A stretch of 11,508 nt of DNA, taken from assembly GCA_025361995.1 (NCBI GenBank), contig JANYIP010000107.1, positions 1 through 11,508 on the forward strand. Reading direction: 5' to 3'. The stretch's first letter is position 1. The number at the start of each line of letters is the position of its first letter. Shown here piece by piece: positions 1-6,648 of this stretch. The position numbers and the translations under genes are program-made. The DNA is from Streptomycetales bacterium (GTDB taxonomy: Bacteria; Actinomycetota; Actinomycetes; Prado026). Below the pieces are notes generated by a model. That model made no database searches. It was not told where the DNA came from and worked only from the letters and a program-made list of their open reading frames with translations.

Positions 1-1848
1 CTCGTACCAGCACGAGCCGGCCCACTGGGGCATCACGTTCAGCTCCCGCCGGTAGGTCCGCGGCCCGTCACCCAGGTCCAGCTCGACGTCGACCCAGTCG
101 CCGACCCGGCCCAGCGGCGGCACCGGCTCACTGGTGGCGTCGTCGGGGTCCAGCGCCTGCGGGCTGAAGTCCGCCAGCTCGGGCAGCTCCACTGGCAGCA
201 TCGAGTCGGGCAGCGCGATCGGCAGCCCCGTCTCGTCGTACACGATCGGGAACGGCTCGCCCCAGTAGCGCTGCCGGGAGAAGAGCCAGTCCCGCAGCTT
301 GTACGTGACGGTGCTCTCGCCGGCGCCCTCCGCGACCAGCCAGTCGATCATCGCGCGCTTGGCGTCGGCGACGCCCAGCCCGTCCAGGAAGCCGCTGTTG
401 ACGGCCGGCCCGTCGCCGGTGAACGCCGCCCCGTCGAAGCCCTCCGCCGGCTCCACGGTCCGCACGATCGGCAGGTCGTAGGCCTCGGCGAAGGCCCAGT
501 CCCGCTCGTCCTGGCCGGGCACGGCCATGATCGCGCCGGTGCCGTACCCCATCAGCACGTAGTCGGCGACGAAGACCGGCACCTGCGCGCCGTTTGCCGG
601 GTTGCGCGCGAAGGCACCGGTGAAGACCCCGCTCTTGTCTCGGCGGTCGCTCGCCCGCTCCAGATCGGTCCGGCCGGCGTTGGCGGCGCGGTACGCCTCG
701 ACGGCCTCGGTCGGCGTGGCGGCGCCGCCGGTCCAGGCGGGCATGGTCCCCGCCGGCCATCCCGGCGGGACGATCGCCGCCAGGACGGGGTGCTCGGGCG
801 CCAGCACCATGAAGGTGGCGCCGAACAGGGTGTCCGGCCGAGTCGTGAAGACGGTGATGTCGGGACCGTCGGCGACGGCGAAGCGCACCCGGGCACCTTC
901 GGACCGGCCGATCCAGTTGCGCTGCATGATCTTGATCGACTCGGGCCAGTCCAGCCGGTCCAGGTCCTCGATCAGCCGGTCTGCGTACGTGGTGATCCGC
1001 ATCATCCACTGCTTCATGCTGCGCTTGAAGACGGGGAAGTTGCCGATGTCGCTGCGGCCCTCGGCGGTCACTTCCTCGTTGGCCAGCACCGTCCCCAGCC
1101 CCGGGCACCAGTTGACCGGCGCCTCGGACAGGTACGCCAGCCGGCGCCCGTCGACGACCGCGCGCCGCTGTGTGGCGGACAGCTCCGACCAGAGGCGACC
1201 GTCCGGGGTGGGCCGGGTGCCGGCAGCCAGCTCGGCCTCCAGCTCCGCGACCGGCCGGGCCCGCGCAGCGTCCTCGTCGTACCAGGAGTTGAAGATCTGC
1301 AGGAAGATCCACTGGGTCCAGCGGTAGAACGCGACGTCCGTCGTGGCGACGCTGCGGCGGGGGTCGTGAGCCAGGCCGAGGCGGCGCAGCTGACGGCGCA
1401 TGTTGGCGACATTGGCGTCGGTGGTCACCCGTGGGTGCTGGCCGGTCTGCACGGCGTACTGCTCCGCGGGCAGCCCGAACGAGTCGTATCCCAGGGCGTG
1501 CAGCACGTTGTAGCCGCACATCCGCTTGTAGCGGCCGTAGACGTCCGTCGCGATGTAGCCCAGCGGGTGCCCGACGTGCAGGCCGGTCCCCGACGGGTAC
1601 GGGAACATGTCCAGCACGTAGCGCTTGGGCCGTGCGGCGCCGCCGGATCCGTCGGACCCGTCGGCTCCTTCGGCGGCGGCCAGCGCCCTGGTCGGGTTGG
1701 GCGCCTCGAAGGTGTGCTCGTCCTCCCACCGGTCCTGCCAGCGCTGCTCGATCGCACCGGCGAGCACGGCCGTATAGCGGTACGGCGGGACCACCTCGGT
1801 GCTGCCTGCGCTCTGGGTGCTCTCGGCGCTCTGGGTCGGGTCGCTCAT
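1..1848 (-). CDS. leuS: Leucyl-tRNA synthetase, N-terminal 616 residues (3' end outside window)
   Basis: This class I aminoacyl-tRNA synthetase charges tRNA-Leu with leucine in the cytoplasm. The visible 616 codons run in phase to base 1. The family in actinobacteria is about 950-970 residues, so the KMSKS loop, anticodon-binding and C-terminal domains lie outside the window. Visible parts are the HIGH signature (FPYPSGTGLHVGH, residues 82-94), the zinc-region NWCPGLGTVLANEEVTAEGR (about 246-265), the CP1 editing domain with TTRPDTLFG (335-343) and GYGTGAIMAVPGQDERDW (434-451), and the return to the catalytic core at RDWLFSRQRYWGEPFPIVYD (519-538). The editing motif reads PGQD where many LeuRS have PGHD. 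The ATG at 1848 follows a GAGAGG five bases upstream and gives an N-terminus like that of mycobacterial LeuS. An in-frame ATG at 1893 (15 codons longer) has a stronger GAGGGG seven bases upstream, inside the leader terminator stem, so it remains a real alternative. Expression is probably controlled by the leucine leader just upstream. Confidence 0.97.
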   Translation of the reverse strand, partial: MSDPTQSAESTQSAGSTEVVPPYRYTAVLAGAIEQRWQDRWEDEHTFEAPNPTRALAAAEGADGSDGSGGAARPKRYVLDMFPYPSGTGLHVGHPLGYIATDVYGRYKRMCGYNVLHALGYDSFGLPAEQYAVQTGQHPRVTTDANVANMRRQLRRLGLAHDPRRSVATTDVAFYRWTQWIFLQIFNSWYDEDAARARPVAELEAELAAGTRPTPDGRLWSELSATQRRAVVDGRRLAYLSEAPVNWCPGLGTVLANEEVTAEGRSDIGNFPVFKRSMKQWMMRITTYADRLIEDLDRLDWPESIKIMQRNWIGRSEGARVRFAVADGPDITVFTTRPDTLFGATFMVLAPEHPVLAAIVPPGWPAGTMPAWTGGAATPTEAVEAYRAANAGRTDLERASDRRDKSGVFTGAFARNPANGAQVPVFVADYVLMGYGTGAIMAVPGQDERDWAFAEAYDLPIVRTVEPAEGFDGAAFTGDGPAVNSGFLDGLGVADAKRAMIDWLVAEGAGESTVTYKLRDWLFSRQRYWGEPFPIVYDETGLPIALPDSMLPVELPELADFSPQALDPDDATSEPVPPLGRVGDWVDVELDLGDGPRTYRRELNVMPQWAGSCWYE

Positions 1849-1893
1849 CGTGGCCTCTCGTTCCGCCGCTGGCGGCTCTGCTGGTCCGGACAT

Positions 1894-1919
1894 GAAGAAA
1901 CCCCTCGCTCAGGAGGGGT
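1894..1919 (-). terminator. Attenuator terminator in the leuS leader
   Basis: On the minus strand ACCCCTC pairs with GAGGGGT (7 bp, 6-base loop), followed directly by a T-rich tract TTTCTTC. This is a compact intrinsic terminator placed inside the untranslated leader of leuS, 45 bases before the likely start codon, so it would stop transcription before the synthetase gene unless it is prevented from forming. Its 3' arm GAGGGG could also serve as a Shine-Dalgarno sequence for the alternative ATG at 1893, so the same stem could mask a ribosome site. Confidence 0.75.
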
Positions 1920-1920
1920 C

Positions 1921-1954
1921 GCCGCGCTGACATGTGCTCGCTGGTCAGCGCGGC
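1921..1954 (-). promoter_or_regulatory. Leader hairpin over the leader-peptide stop codon (attenuator stem)
   Basis: Bases 1954-1944 and 1931-1921 on the minus strand are perfect complements (GCCGCGCTGAC / GTCAGCGCGGC, 11 bp) around a 12-base loop. The upstream arm contains the last codons and the stop codon of the leader peptide, and the downstream arm ends one base before the terminator stem. A translating or stalled ribosome would therefore decide whether this hairpin forms, which is the geometry expected of the 1:2 pairing in a classical attenuator. I did not find a strong competing antiterminator helix; only a 4-bp UCAG/CUGA pairing between the downstream arm and the terminator loop is visible. 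Confidence 0.65.
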
Positions 1955-1980
1955 CCGGTAAGGAGCAGTCCGTGTCGCAT
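1945..1980 (-). CDS. Leucine leader peptide of leuS (11 aa)
   Basis: A 12-codon reading frame on the minus strand encodes MRHGLLLTGPR and a TGA stop. Three consecutive Leu codons (CTG, CTC and CTT, the last usually rare in high-GC actinomycetes) occupy codons 5-7. It lies directly upstream of two hairpins and of leuS, so it fits a ribosome-stalling sensor of charged tRNA-Leu. No Shine-Dalgarno sequence precedes the ATG. Instead a TAGTCT box ends seven bases before it, so the transcript may begin at or next to the A of the ATG, a leaderless arrangement common in actinobacteria. Leader-peptide attenuation of amino-acid genes is known in this phylum. That this copy is functional is inferred from position, codon content and structure. 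Confidence 0.68.
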   Translation of the reverse strand: MRHGLLLTGPR

Positions 1981-1987
1981 AGGTCAC

Positions 1988-2015
1988 AGACTAGCGCAGG
2001 GACACTCGGGTCAGA
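1988..2015 (-). promoter_or_regulatory. Candidate promoter of the leuS leader
   Basis: The minus strand carries TAGTCT at 1993-1988, matching the actinobacterial TAnnnT -10 pattern, with a poor -35 candidate TCTGAC at 2015-2010, 16 bases upstream. Transcription would start about seven bases after the -10 box, at 1980-1981, exactly at the leader ATG. The -35 candidate lies inside the downstream arm of the preceding hairpin. This is a weak match and is supported mainly by its position. Confidence 0.4.
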
Positions 2016-2051
2016 CCGAGCCGGGGCCAGCGGCCCGGCTCAGTCTGACCC
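2008..2051 (-). terminator. Long hairpin terminator after the beta-propeller gene
   Basis: Bases 2008-2025 and 2034-2051 form an 18-bp stem with a single G-T wobble and an 8-base loop. The stem begins 11 bases after the TAG stop of the propeller gene. There is no T run on either side, so it would be a tail-less hairpin terminator of the type proposed for GC-rich actinobacteria, or an mRNA 3'-end stabiliser. It separates the propeller gene from the independently regulated leuS. Confidence 0.7.
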
Positions 2052-2062
2052 CAGCAGCGCGG

Positions 2063-4657
2063 CTAGGGCTTGAGCGCCCAGATGCCTCGGCCGTGGGTGG
2101 CTGCATACAGCAGCCCGTTCGGCCCCACCTCGAGGTCGATCACGGTCGTCGTGGGCAGGTTCGTCCCCAGCCGGGACCAGCTCGTCGAGCCGGCCGGCCG
2201 TACGACGGCACCGAGGTCCGTCCCGACGACGAGCGTGCCGGCGCCGACGAACTTCACCGAGTTGACCGGAATGTCCGGCAGGTTCGCCGAGATGTCCTTC
2301 CATGTCGCCCCGGAGTTGAACGACTCGAACAGGTGCCCGATACCGGCGCCAGGTCCCTCGGTCCAGCGACGCGAGAAGCCGTTGAAGCCGACGATCACGT
2401 GGTTCGACGCGTGCGGGTCGACCGCGAGGCCGCTGACGTAGCGGTTCGGCAGCAGACCGGCGACCGGGAGGTTGAGCTGGTGCCAGCCCGTCCCGTCGGT
2501 GTTGCCCACCGCGATGCCGCGGGTGAACCCGACGTTGTTGCACGGGCCGCACCACCCCACGTAGGCCTTGCCGTCCGACACGGCGATCGACGTCGCGGAC
2601 CGGCCGACACCGAGGTCGTACGCGGCCGTCCAGCCCGACGCGTCCTGGATCTTGAACCCCTGGTGCTGGATCCAGACGAACTCACCGCCTGCCACCCAGG
2701 TGTTGATGTTCGAGGGGTCGGCCGAGAACGGTGCGATGAACCGCGGGCTCGGGTCCAGCGGGTCGATGCTCCGCGCCGTCGACGTCTCCGGGGAGCCGTC
2801 GCCGCGGTTGACGTTGCAGTTGTTCGTGACGCTCATCGCGAGGTAGACGTACTCCTGGACCTGGTTGCAGCCGTTCTGCGGGTCGAGCAGCGTGTCGCCG
2901 CCGTCGCCACCGAAGTTGGACCCCATGACCCGGTCCTTGCCCCGCAGGACGGACACGCCGTTGTCCTGCAGCCCACCGCTGACGACGACGCCGCCGAACT
3001 TCTTGTCCACGCCGACACCGACCGCGTAGTACTGCAGTGCGTCGATCGTCCCGTCGTTCAGGCTGACCCAGTCGGTCGCGTGCCCGTCCGCGTTGACCTG
3101 CCCGTTCATGGGACGCCGGTAGACACCGCCGTCGTTGCCGACGTAGGTCCAGAACTTGCCGCCGGAGAATCCGAAGGCCGCGGCGTGCTGGTCGGGGTGG
3201 GTGGTCTGCGGGCAGGTGCCCGACTGGGTGCCCTGGGCGTTGGACCAGCACGCGAACCCGAAGTTCCAGTACGGGCCCACCGTGTTCCACGACTTGCCGC
3301 CGTTGGTGGTCTCGAAGACCTCCTCCAGCCCGGCGATCACGTGGTCGGCGTTGATCGGGTCGACTCGCAGCGACTGGTTGTACCAGGCCTGGATGCCGGG
3401 CTGGTAGCCAGGATCCTGCAACGCCGATCCCGAGGCCTTGAGCTTGGCCGAGTCGGCGATCAGCGTGAACGGACCGTAGGGCGAACCACTCTTCGACACG
3501 TAGATGCCGCCGAGGGCGGTGTCCGGGTTGCTGAGGTAGTTCGCGATCGACTCGTTCATCACGTACAGCTTCGAGCCCGTCGTCGAGTACGCGAACGACA
3601 CGTTGCCGATGTCGTCGCCGGGCAGGTCGCCGGCCGGGTTGAACTTCACCCAGGTCGAGCCCGACTTCTTGTACAAGCCGTTGTACGTGTCTCCGCCACG
3701 CCAGCCGAGGGCGAGCACGATCCGCGACGGGTCGGCCGGATCGATCGCCACGTCGTTGGCGATGTTCTTGTACGCAGCGCTGGGGTCGCTCGCGAGCGGG
3801 TGGCCCGGAAGGTAGTCGGGGTTGGGGGCGTAGACGAGCTTCCACGACCCGGTCAGCGTGCTGCTCGAGTGGGACCAGACGCCGCGGCTGGTCGCCGCGT
3901 ACACCTGCCCGCCGCCGAAGCGCAGCGCGTTGATGATGGTGCTCTCGAGCTCGCTGCCGCCCACCCGCATCGCCGGGGTGAACGTCCCGGTCCGCGGGTG
4001 CGGCAGCACGAACACGCCCGCCCCGACAAAGCTCGTCGCACCGGTGTTGGCCTCACCCGTCGCGTACCAGAGCTGACCAGCCGCGTCGAGCTCGAGGTCA
4101 CCCGTCGAGAGCGAGGGCAGCGTGTCCGCGATGGGCGTCCAGTGCCCCCCACCCGTCGTGGACCGCCAGATGCCGCCGTTGGCGCCGCCGGCATAGACGT
4201 ATCCGGACGCGTCCGCTGCCAGCCCGGTCACCCGCCCCGTCACGTCACCGGAGCCGCCGCTGGAGTTGGAGTTGTAGTCGCGGTAGCGCTGGTCGTCAGA
4301 GTTGTAGACCTTGTTCGTCACGTGGGTCCACGACCCGCCGATCACCGGAAGGTTGGTCAGTGCCGTGAACGCAGCGCCGTAAGCACCTGGCGAGACGATC
4401 CCCGGCGCGGTGCGCGCCTGCGTCCACTCCTGGGTCGCCACGAGGGAGTTCCGGCTCTCGTCGCCGCCGTCATCGGCCGCGGTGACGGCACGCGCCTGAA
4501 CCGCCCCTTGAGTCGCAAGGCGCTGAACAGCGACCGGGACGTGCCGGCCAGTGGCTGCAGCGGCCAGTGAAGGGGTCGCAGCAACGAGGGCAGCGACCGC
4601 GGCGGAGGCAAGGATCGCTCGCTGTGCGCGGACACGACGAACGGACGGTCGGTGCAT
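2063..4657 (-). CDS. Secreted Asp-box/BNR beta-propeller protein
   Basis: This 864-residue protein is predicted to be exported. It starts with an arginine-rich n-region, a hydrophobic stretch (about residues 14-27) and a likely signal peptidase I site after SLAAAA (about 35). The rest is a repeat protein of the sialidase/sortilin-like propeller type. Asp-box-like motifs are at 166-173 (STTGGGHW), 450-457 (TTNGGKSW) and 779-786 (SFNSGATW). Typical blade phrases are VGNDGGVYRR (506-515), GGLQDNG (561-567) and a closing YAATHGRGIWAL (851-862). There are only six cysteines, in three close pairs (470/482, 597/614, 703/706), consistent with disulfides in a protein outside the membrane. No C-terminal anchor or sorting signal is seen. 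The ATG is preceded by GGGAG at good spacing. The substrate is unknown: the fold suits glycan or protein binding, and enzymatic activity cannot be read from the sequence. It lies downstream of octT behind a structured gap, so it may have its own promoter. Confidence 0.88.
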   Translation of the reverse strand: MHRPSVRRVRAQRAILASAAVAALVAATPSLAAAATGRHVPVAVQRLATQGAVQARAVTAADDGGDESRNSLVATQEWTQARTAPGIVSPGAYGAAFTALTNLPVIGGSWTHVTNKVYNSDDQRYRDYNSNSSGGSGDVTGRVTGLAADASGYVYAGGANGGIWRSTTGGGHWTPIADTLPSLSTGDLELDAAGQLWYATGEANTGATSFVGAGVFVLPHPRTGTFTPAMRVGGSELESTIINALRFGGGQVYAATSRGVWSHSSSTLTGSWKLVYAPNPDYLPGHPLASDPSAAYKNIANDVAIDPADPSRIVLALGWRGGDTYNGLYKKSGSTWVKFNPAGDLPGDDIGNVSFAYSTTGSKLYVMNESIANYLSNPDTALGGIYVSKSGSPYGPFTLIADSAKLKASGSALQDPGYQPGIQAWYNQSLRVDPINADHVIAGLEEVFETTNGGKSWNTVGPYWNFGFACWSNAQGTQSGTCPQTTHPDQHAAAFGFSGGKFWTYVGNDGGVYRRPMNGQVNADGHATDWVSLNDGTIDALQYYAVGVGVDKKFGGVVVSGGLQDNGVSVLRGKDRVMGSNFGGDGGDTLLDPQNGCNQVQEYVYLAMSVTNNCNVNRGDGSPETSTARSIDPLDPSPRFIAPFSADPSNINTWVAGGEFVWIQHQGFKIQDASGWTAAYDLGVGRSATSIAVSDGKAYVGWCGPCNNVGFTRGIAVGNTDGTGWHQLNLPVAGLLPNRYVSGLAVDPHASNHVIVGFNGFSRRWTEGPGAGIGHLFESFNSGATWKDISANLPDIPVNSVKFVGAGTLVVGTDLGAVVRPAGSTSWSRLGTNLPTTTVIDLEVGPNGLLYAATHGRGIWALKP

Positions 4658-4698
4658 CGGGACTCCCGAGGGTGGGGACGAGGTCGGGCGAGCGTCTC

Positions 4699-4746
4699 AC
4701 CGGAGATTCTTCGGCGCTACCCCTAACCGGCAGCCAAAACTCCGGT
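4699..4746 (-). promoter_or_regulatory. Long imperfect hairpin upstream of the propeller gene
   Basis: On the minus strand ACCGGAG (4746-4740) pairs with CTCCGGT (4705-4699), and the adjoining TTTTGGC pairs with GCCGAAG with two wobbles. This gives a 14-bp stem with a 3-base bulge (AAT) and a 17-base loop that can itself form a CTGCC/GGTAG pairing. It ends 41 bases before the propeller start codon and begins 24 bases after the octT stop codon. It could end the octT transcript (there is no T tail) or act as a structured 5' leader of the propeller mRNA. I do not recognise it as a known riboswitch class. Confidence 0.45.
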
Positions 4747-4751
4747 CTAGG

Positions 4752-4787
4752 CCGATCAGGTCTGATGTCTTTACTCTCGGTGATCGG
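4752..4787. repeat. 7-bp inverted repeat around the octT stop codon
   Basis: CCGATCA at 4752-4758 and TGATCGG at 4781-4787 are exact inverted copies separated by 22 bases that contain the octT TAA. As RNA this would be a hairpin spanning the end of the gene; a second, shorter ATCAG/CTGAT pairing lies inside one arm. Together with the neighbouring larger hairpin it makes the octT 3' end unusually structured. Chance cannot be excluded. Confidence 0.35.
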
Positions 4788-5511
4788 TACTCGACGGACC
4801 GTCAAGAATTCGCCCGAGGGCGGCGCCGACAGCAGCGTGGACGCCCCAGCCCCAGTGCATCCCGTCGGGATTGCCGGTACCGGCCGCGAGGGACGGCGCA
4901 ACGATCGGGTCCAGGTCGACCGTGGCCACCCCGTGGCTCTGCGCCCAGCGCTTCGCCGCGGCCACCGCCGGCCGGTGGTGCCGCTGCGAGGGATAGCTCG
5001 GCGAGTCGTACGGCGAGGGCGTGAGCAGGATGACGGGCAGCGAATCGCCCGACGGGCTCAGCAGGCGTACCGCCTGGACGATCCTGGTGAGGTAGACGTC
5101 GGTCGCTGCCTGCGGGAGCTGCCGCAGACGCCCTCCGGTCAACCGGATCAGCCGTGGCGCCGCCGCCCGGTAGACCGACCGCGTCCGCCGACGCAGCCCG
5201 CCCGGGCGGACGTACGGTATGCCGTCGCGCAGGTAGGTCGGCATCGCAGCGGGCAGCTGGTCCATGTGACCGACAGACAGCACCAGGGCGCTCGCGCGAG
5301 GAGCCAGCACGGTCGCCACGTACGGGTCCTTGGTCAGCGCCCACCAGGCGTCGCGGGCGGTCCAGCCGAGCCGGGCGACCACGTCCACGTTCGCATCACC
5401 CAGGGCGGCGGCCATGACGTTGGGATAGAGGCGCGGGTCGGTCAGGGCCTCCGGCTGCGCCGGGCCGTGGAAGGTCAGCGAGTCGCCGAAGACGAGGACG
5501 TGGCGGGTCAC
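4771..5511 (-). CDS. octT: SGNH-fold acyltransferase, OctT-like (diglucosylglycerate octanoyltransferase)
   Basis: This 246-residue cytosolic protein has the SGNH hydrolase/transferase layout. The nucleophile block FGDSLTFHG has Ser11, the block around SVGHMDQLP (79-87) stands where esterases have GxND, and the C-terminal NPDGMHW supplies the catalytic Asp216 and His219. Length, the DPRLYPNVMAAAL stretch, the GWTARDAWWALTKDP stretch and the NPDGxHW ending resemble the mycobacterial enzyme that octanoylates diglucosylglycerate in methylglucose lipopolysaccharide (MGLP) synthesis; this comparison is from memory, not an alignment. In mycobacteria octT sits next to the phosphatase gene gpgP, which is not in this window. 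It starts with GTG, 18 bases after the diguanylate cyclase stop, so the two are probably cotranscribed. SGNH family membership is firm; the exact acyl acceptor is inferred, and a lipase-like esterase is the alternative. Confidence 0.8.
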   Translation of the reverse strand: MTRHVLVFGDSLTFHGPAQPEALTDPRLYPNVMAAALGDANVDVVARLGWTARDAWWALTKDPYVATVLAPRASALVLSVGHMDQLPAAMPTYLRDGIPYVRPGGLRRRTRSVYRAAAPRLIRLTGGRLRQLPQAATDVYLTRIVQAVRLLSPSGDSLPVILLTPSPYDSPSYPSQRHHRPAVAAAKRWAQSHGVATVDLDPIVAPSLAAGTGNPDGMHWGWGVHAAVGAALGRILDGPSSTDHRE

Positions 5512-5529
5512 CGCGCACTCAGCCCGCCC

Positions 5530-6594
5530 TCAATCGGAGCTGGACTGGTGCTCGAGGGGGGCGGACTCGCGGCGCAGCCCCCGTCGGCGGTACATCTCGC
5601 GGTCGGCCTGGTCGAGCAGCGACGCCAGGTCGCCGTCGTCCCACGGGGCCAGCATGGCCGACCCGGCGCTGACCTGCGGGACCCAGCCAGGCACGTCCTC
5701 CGGCGGCAGGTCCATGATCTTGTTCGCGACCCGCTTCTCCAGGTCGATCGGTGCTGTACCCGGGCCAGGACCTACGACGCAGAACTCGTCCCCGCCCCAG
5801 CGGGCGACGACGTCGCCGCTGCGGACGGCCAGCCGGATCGCGTCGGCGACCGCCAGCAGCACCCGGTCTCCGGCCGCGTGGCCGAGCCGGTCGTTGACCT
5901 CCTTGAGGCCGTCGACGTCGAGGAAGACGCAGTGCACGGCGTTGCCGGACCGACGGGCGGACGCCACGATCTGGTCGCCGACCAGCGAGATCCCGCGCCG
6001 GTTCAGCAAGCCAGTGAGGTCGTCCTCGACGGCGGCGCGCTCGGCCCGCTCGACAGTGTCGACGAGCCGGTCGAAGGTGCTCCGCCGCATCCGGTTGACG
6101 GCCAGGCCCAGCAGGGTGCCCCCGGTCATCCCGATCACCCAGTGCGTGCCTTCGGGCCACCCGATCCCGACCATCGCGGCGATCCAGACGCCCCAGACCG
6201 CGACGATGGCCCCGCAGAGCCAGCGCAAACCCATGAGGACGGCCCCGGCCCCGGCGAGGACGAGCATCAGGTTGCTGCTCAGCCAGGGAGCTCGACCCAG
6301 CCAGAGGTGGACGGAAGATGAAGCGGCCGCGACGACGCACACGACAGCCATGGCCGGCTGGCCGAAACGATCCGGCAGGGGTCGGCGGCTGACCACAGCG
6401 CACAACGTGAAGAAGGCGACCGAGGTGGCCCCGGCGACGAGGGCCATGACGACTCGGATGTGGTGGTCGGGCAGGAAGAGGTTGCCGACCGCCAGGCATG
6501 CCGCGAGGACCGCCAGCAGGCCGCTGACGACAGGCAGCACCGCGTTGACGGCCTCGTCGTACCTTCCAGCGCGCCGAACGGCCTCCACCACCAT
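5530..6594 (-). CDS. Membrane-bound GGDEF diguanylate cyclase
   Basis: This 354-residue protein makes the second messenger cyclic di-GMP from two GTP at the inner face of the membrane. About six hydrophobic segments (roughly residues 18-41, 48-68, 81-100, 107-123, 127-146 and 152-169) form a sensor region of no recognised family. The GGDEF domain follows: DLTGLLNRR (192-200), the metal-binding FLDVDG (224-229), the substrate motif KEVND, and an intact GGDEF at 267-271. RSGD (258-261) lies exactly five residues upstream of GGDEF and matches the RxxD inhibitory site, so product feedback is expected. There is no EAL or PAS domain. The ATG at 6594 has no clear ribosome site. A GTG at 6627 has an AGGGG nine bases upstream and would add 11 residues; a GTG at codon 19 is another option. 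The open frame continues upstream antisense to the hydrolase gene, but that part is not protein-like. Confidence 0.9.
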   Translation of the reverse strand: MVVEAVRRAGRYDEAVNAVLPVVSGLLAVLAACLAVGNLFLPDHHIRVVMALVAGATSVAFFTLCAVVSRRPLPDRFGQPAMAVVCVVAAASSSVHLWLGRAPWLSSNLMLVLAGAGAVLMGLRWLCGAIVAVWGVWIAAMVGIGWPEGTHWVIGMTGGTLLGLAVNRMRRSTFDRLVDTVERAERAAVEDDLTGLLNRRGISLVGDQIVASARRSGNAVHCVFLDVDGLKEVNDRLGHAAGDRVLLAVADAIRLAVRSGDVVARWGGDEFCVVGPGPGTAPIDLEKRVANKIMDLPPEDVPGWVPQVSAGSAMLAPWDDGDLASLLDQADREMYRRRGLRRESAPLEHQSSSD

Positions 6595-6599
6595 ATGGT
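6590..6599. promoter_or_regulatory. Palindrome ACCATATGGT at the divergent gene boundary
   Basis: A perfect 10-bp palindrome, locally AT-rich in a GC-rich background, marks the point where the two transcription blocks diverge. It contains the ATG of the diguanylate cyclase (6594, minus) and an ATG in frame with the hydrolase (6595, plus), back to back. Read on either strand it also gives TATGGT, a passable -10 hexamer, but no convincing -35 box accompanies it. It may be a shared promoter or operator, or simply two adjacent start codons. Confidence 0.3.
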
Positions 6600-6648
6600 C
6601 GGCCTGTGGGAGCCCATCCTTGATCACACCGACCTGCCCCTGTTTCGC

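Noticed and set aside
1803..1842. Short repeated GCGCTCTGGGT units at the leuS 5' end
   Set aside because: They encode a repeated TQSA in the variable N-terminal tail of LeuS. This looks like local codon repetition, not a mobile or regulatory repeat.
1820..1933. A second leader frame starting ATG at 1933 that also contains Leu codons
   Set aside because: It begins inside the hairpin, lacks a convincing ribosome site and merges with the shadow frame of leuS. Its Leu codons fall within the terminator stem by chance.
128..1987. A 619-residue open frame on the minus strand overlapping leuS
   Set aside because: It is an arginine/glycine/alanine-rich shadow in another frame of leuS. The true synthetase frame has all LeuRS motifs and simply runs off the window edge.
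1849..2062. T-box riboswitch in the leuS leader
   Set aside because: No T-box core or antiterminator signature (GGTGGNACCGCG-like) is present, whereas a Leu-rich leader peptide explains the same structures.
2540..2552. WCGPC thioredoxin-type motif in the propeller protein (702-706)
   Set aside because: The surrounding sequence is beta-propeller repeat with no thioredoxin fold, so the motif is more likely a structural disulfide than a redox site.
1934..4570. An 878-residue open frame on the plus strand, antisense to the propeller gene
   Set aside because: Composition is typical of a high-GC antisense shadow (valine, arginine and aspartate repeats) with no recognisable domain. The opposite strand has a signal peptide and clear propeller motifs.
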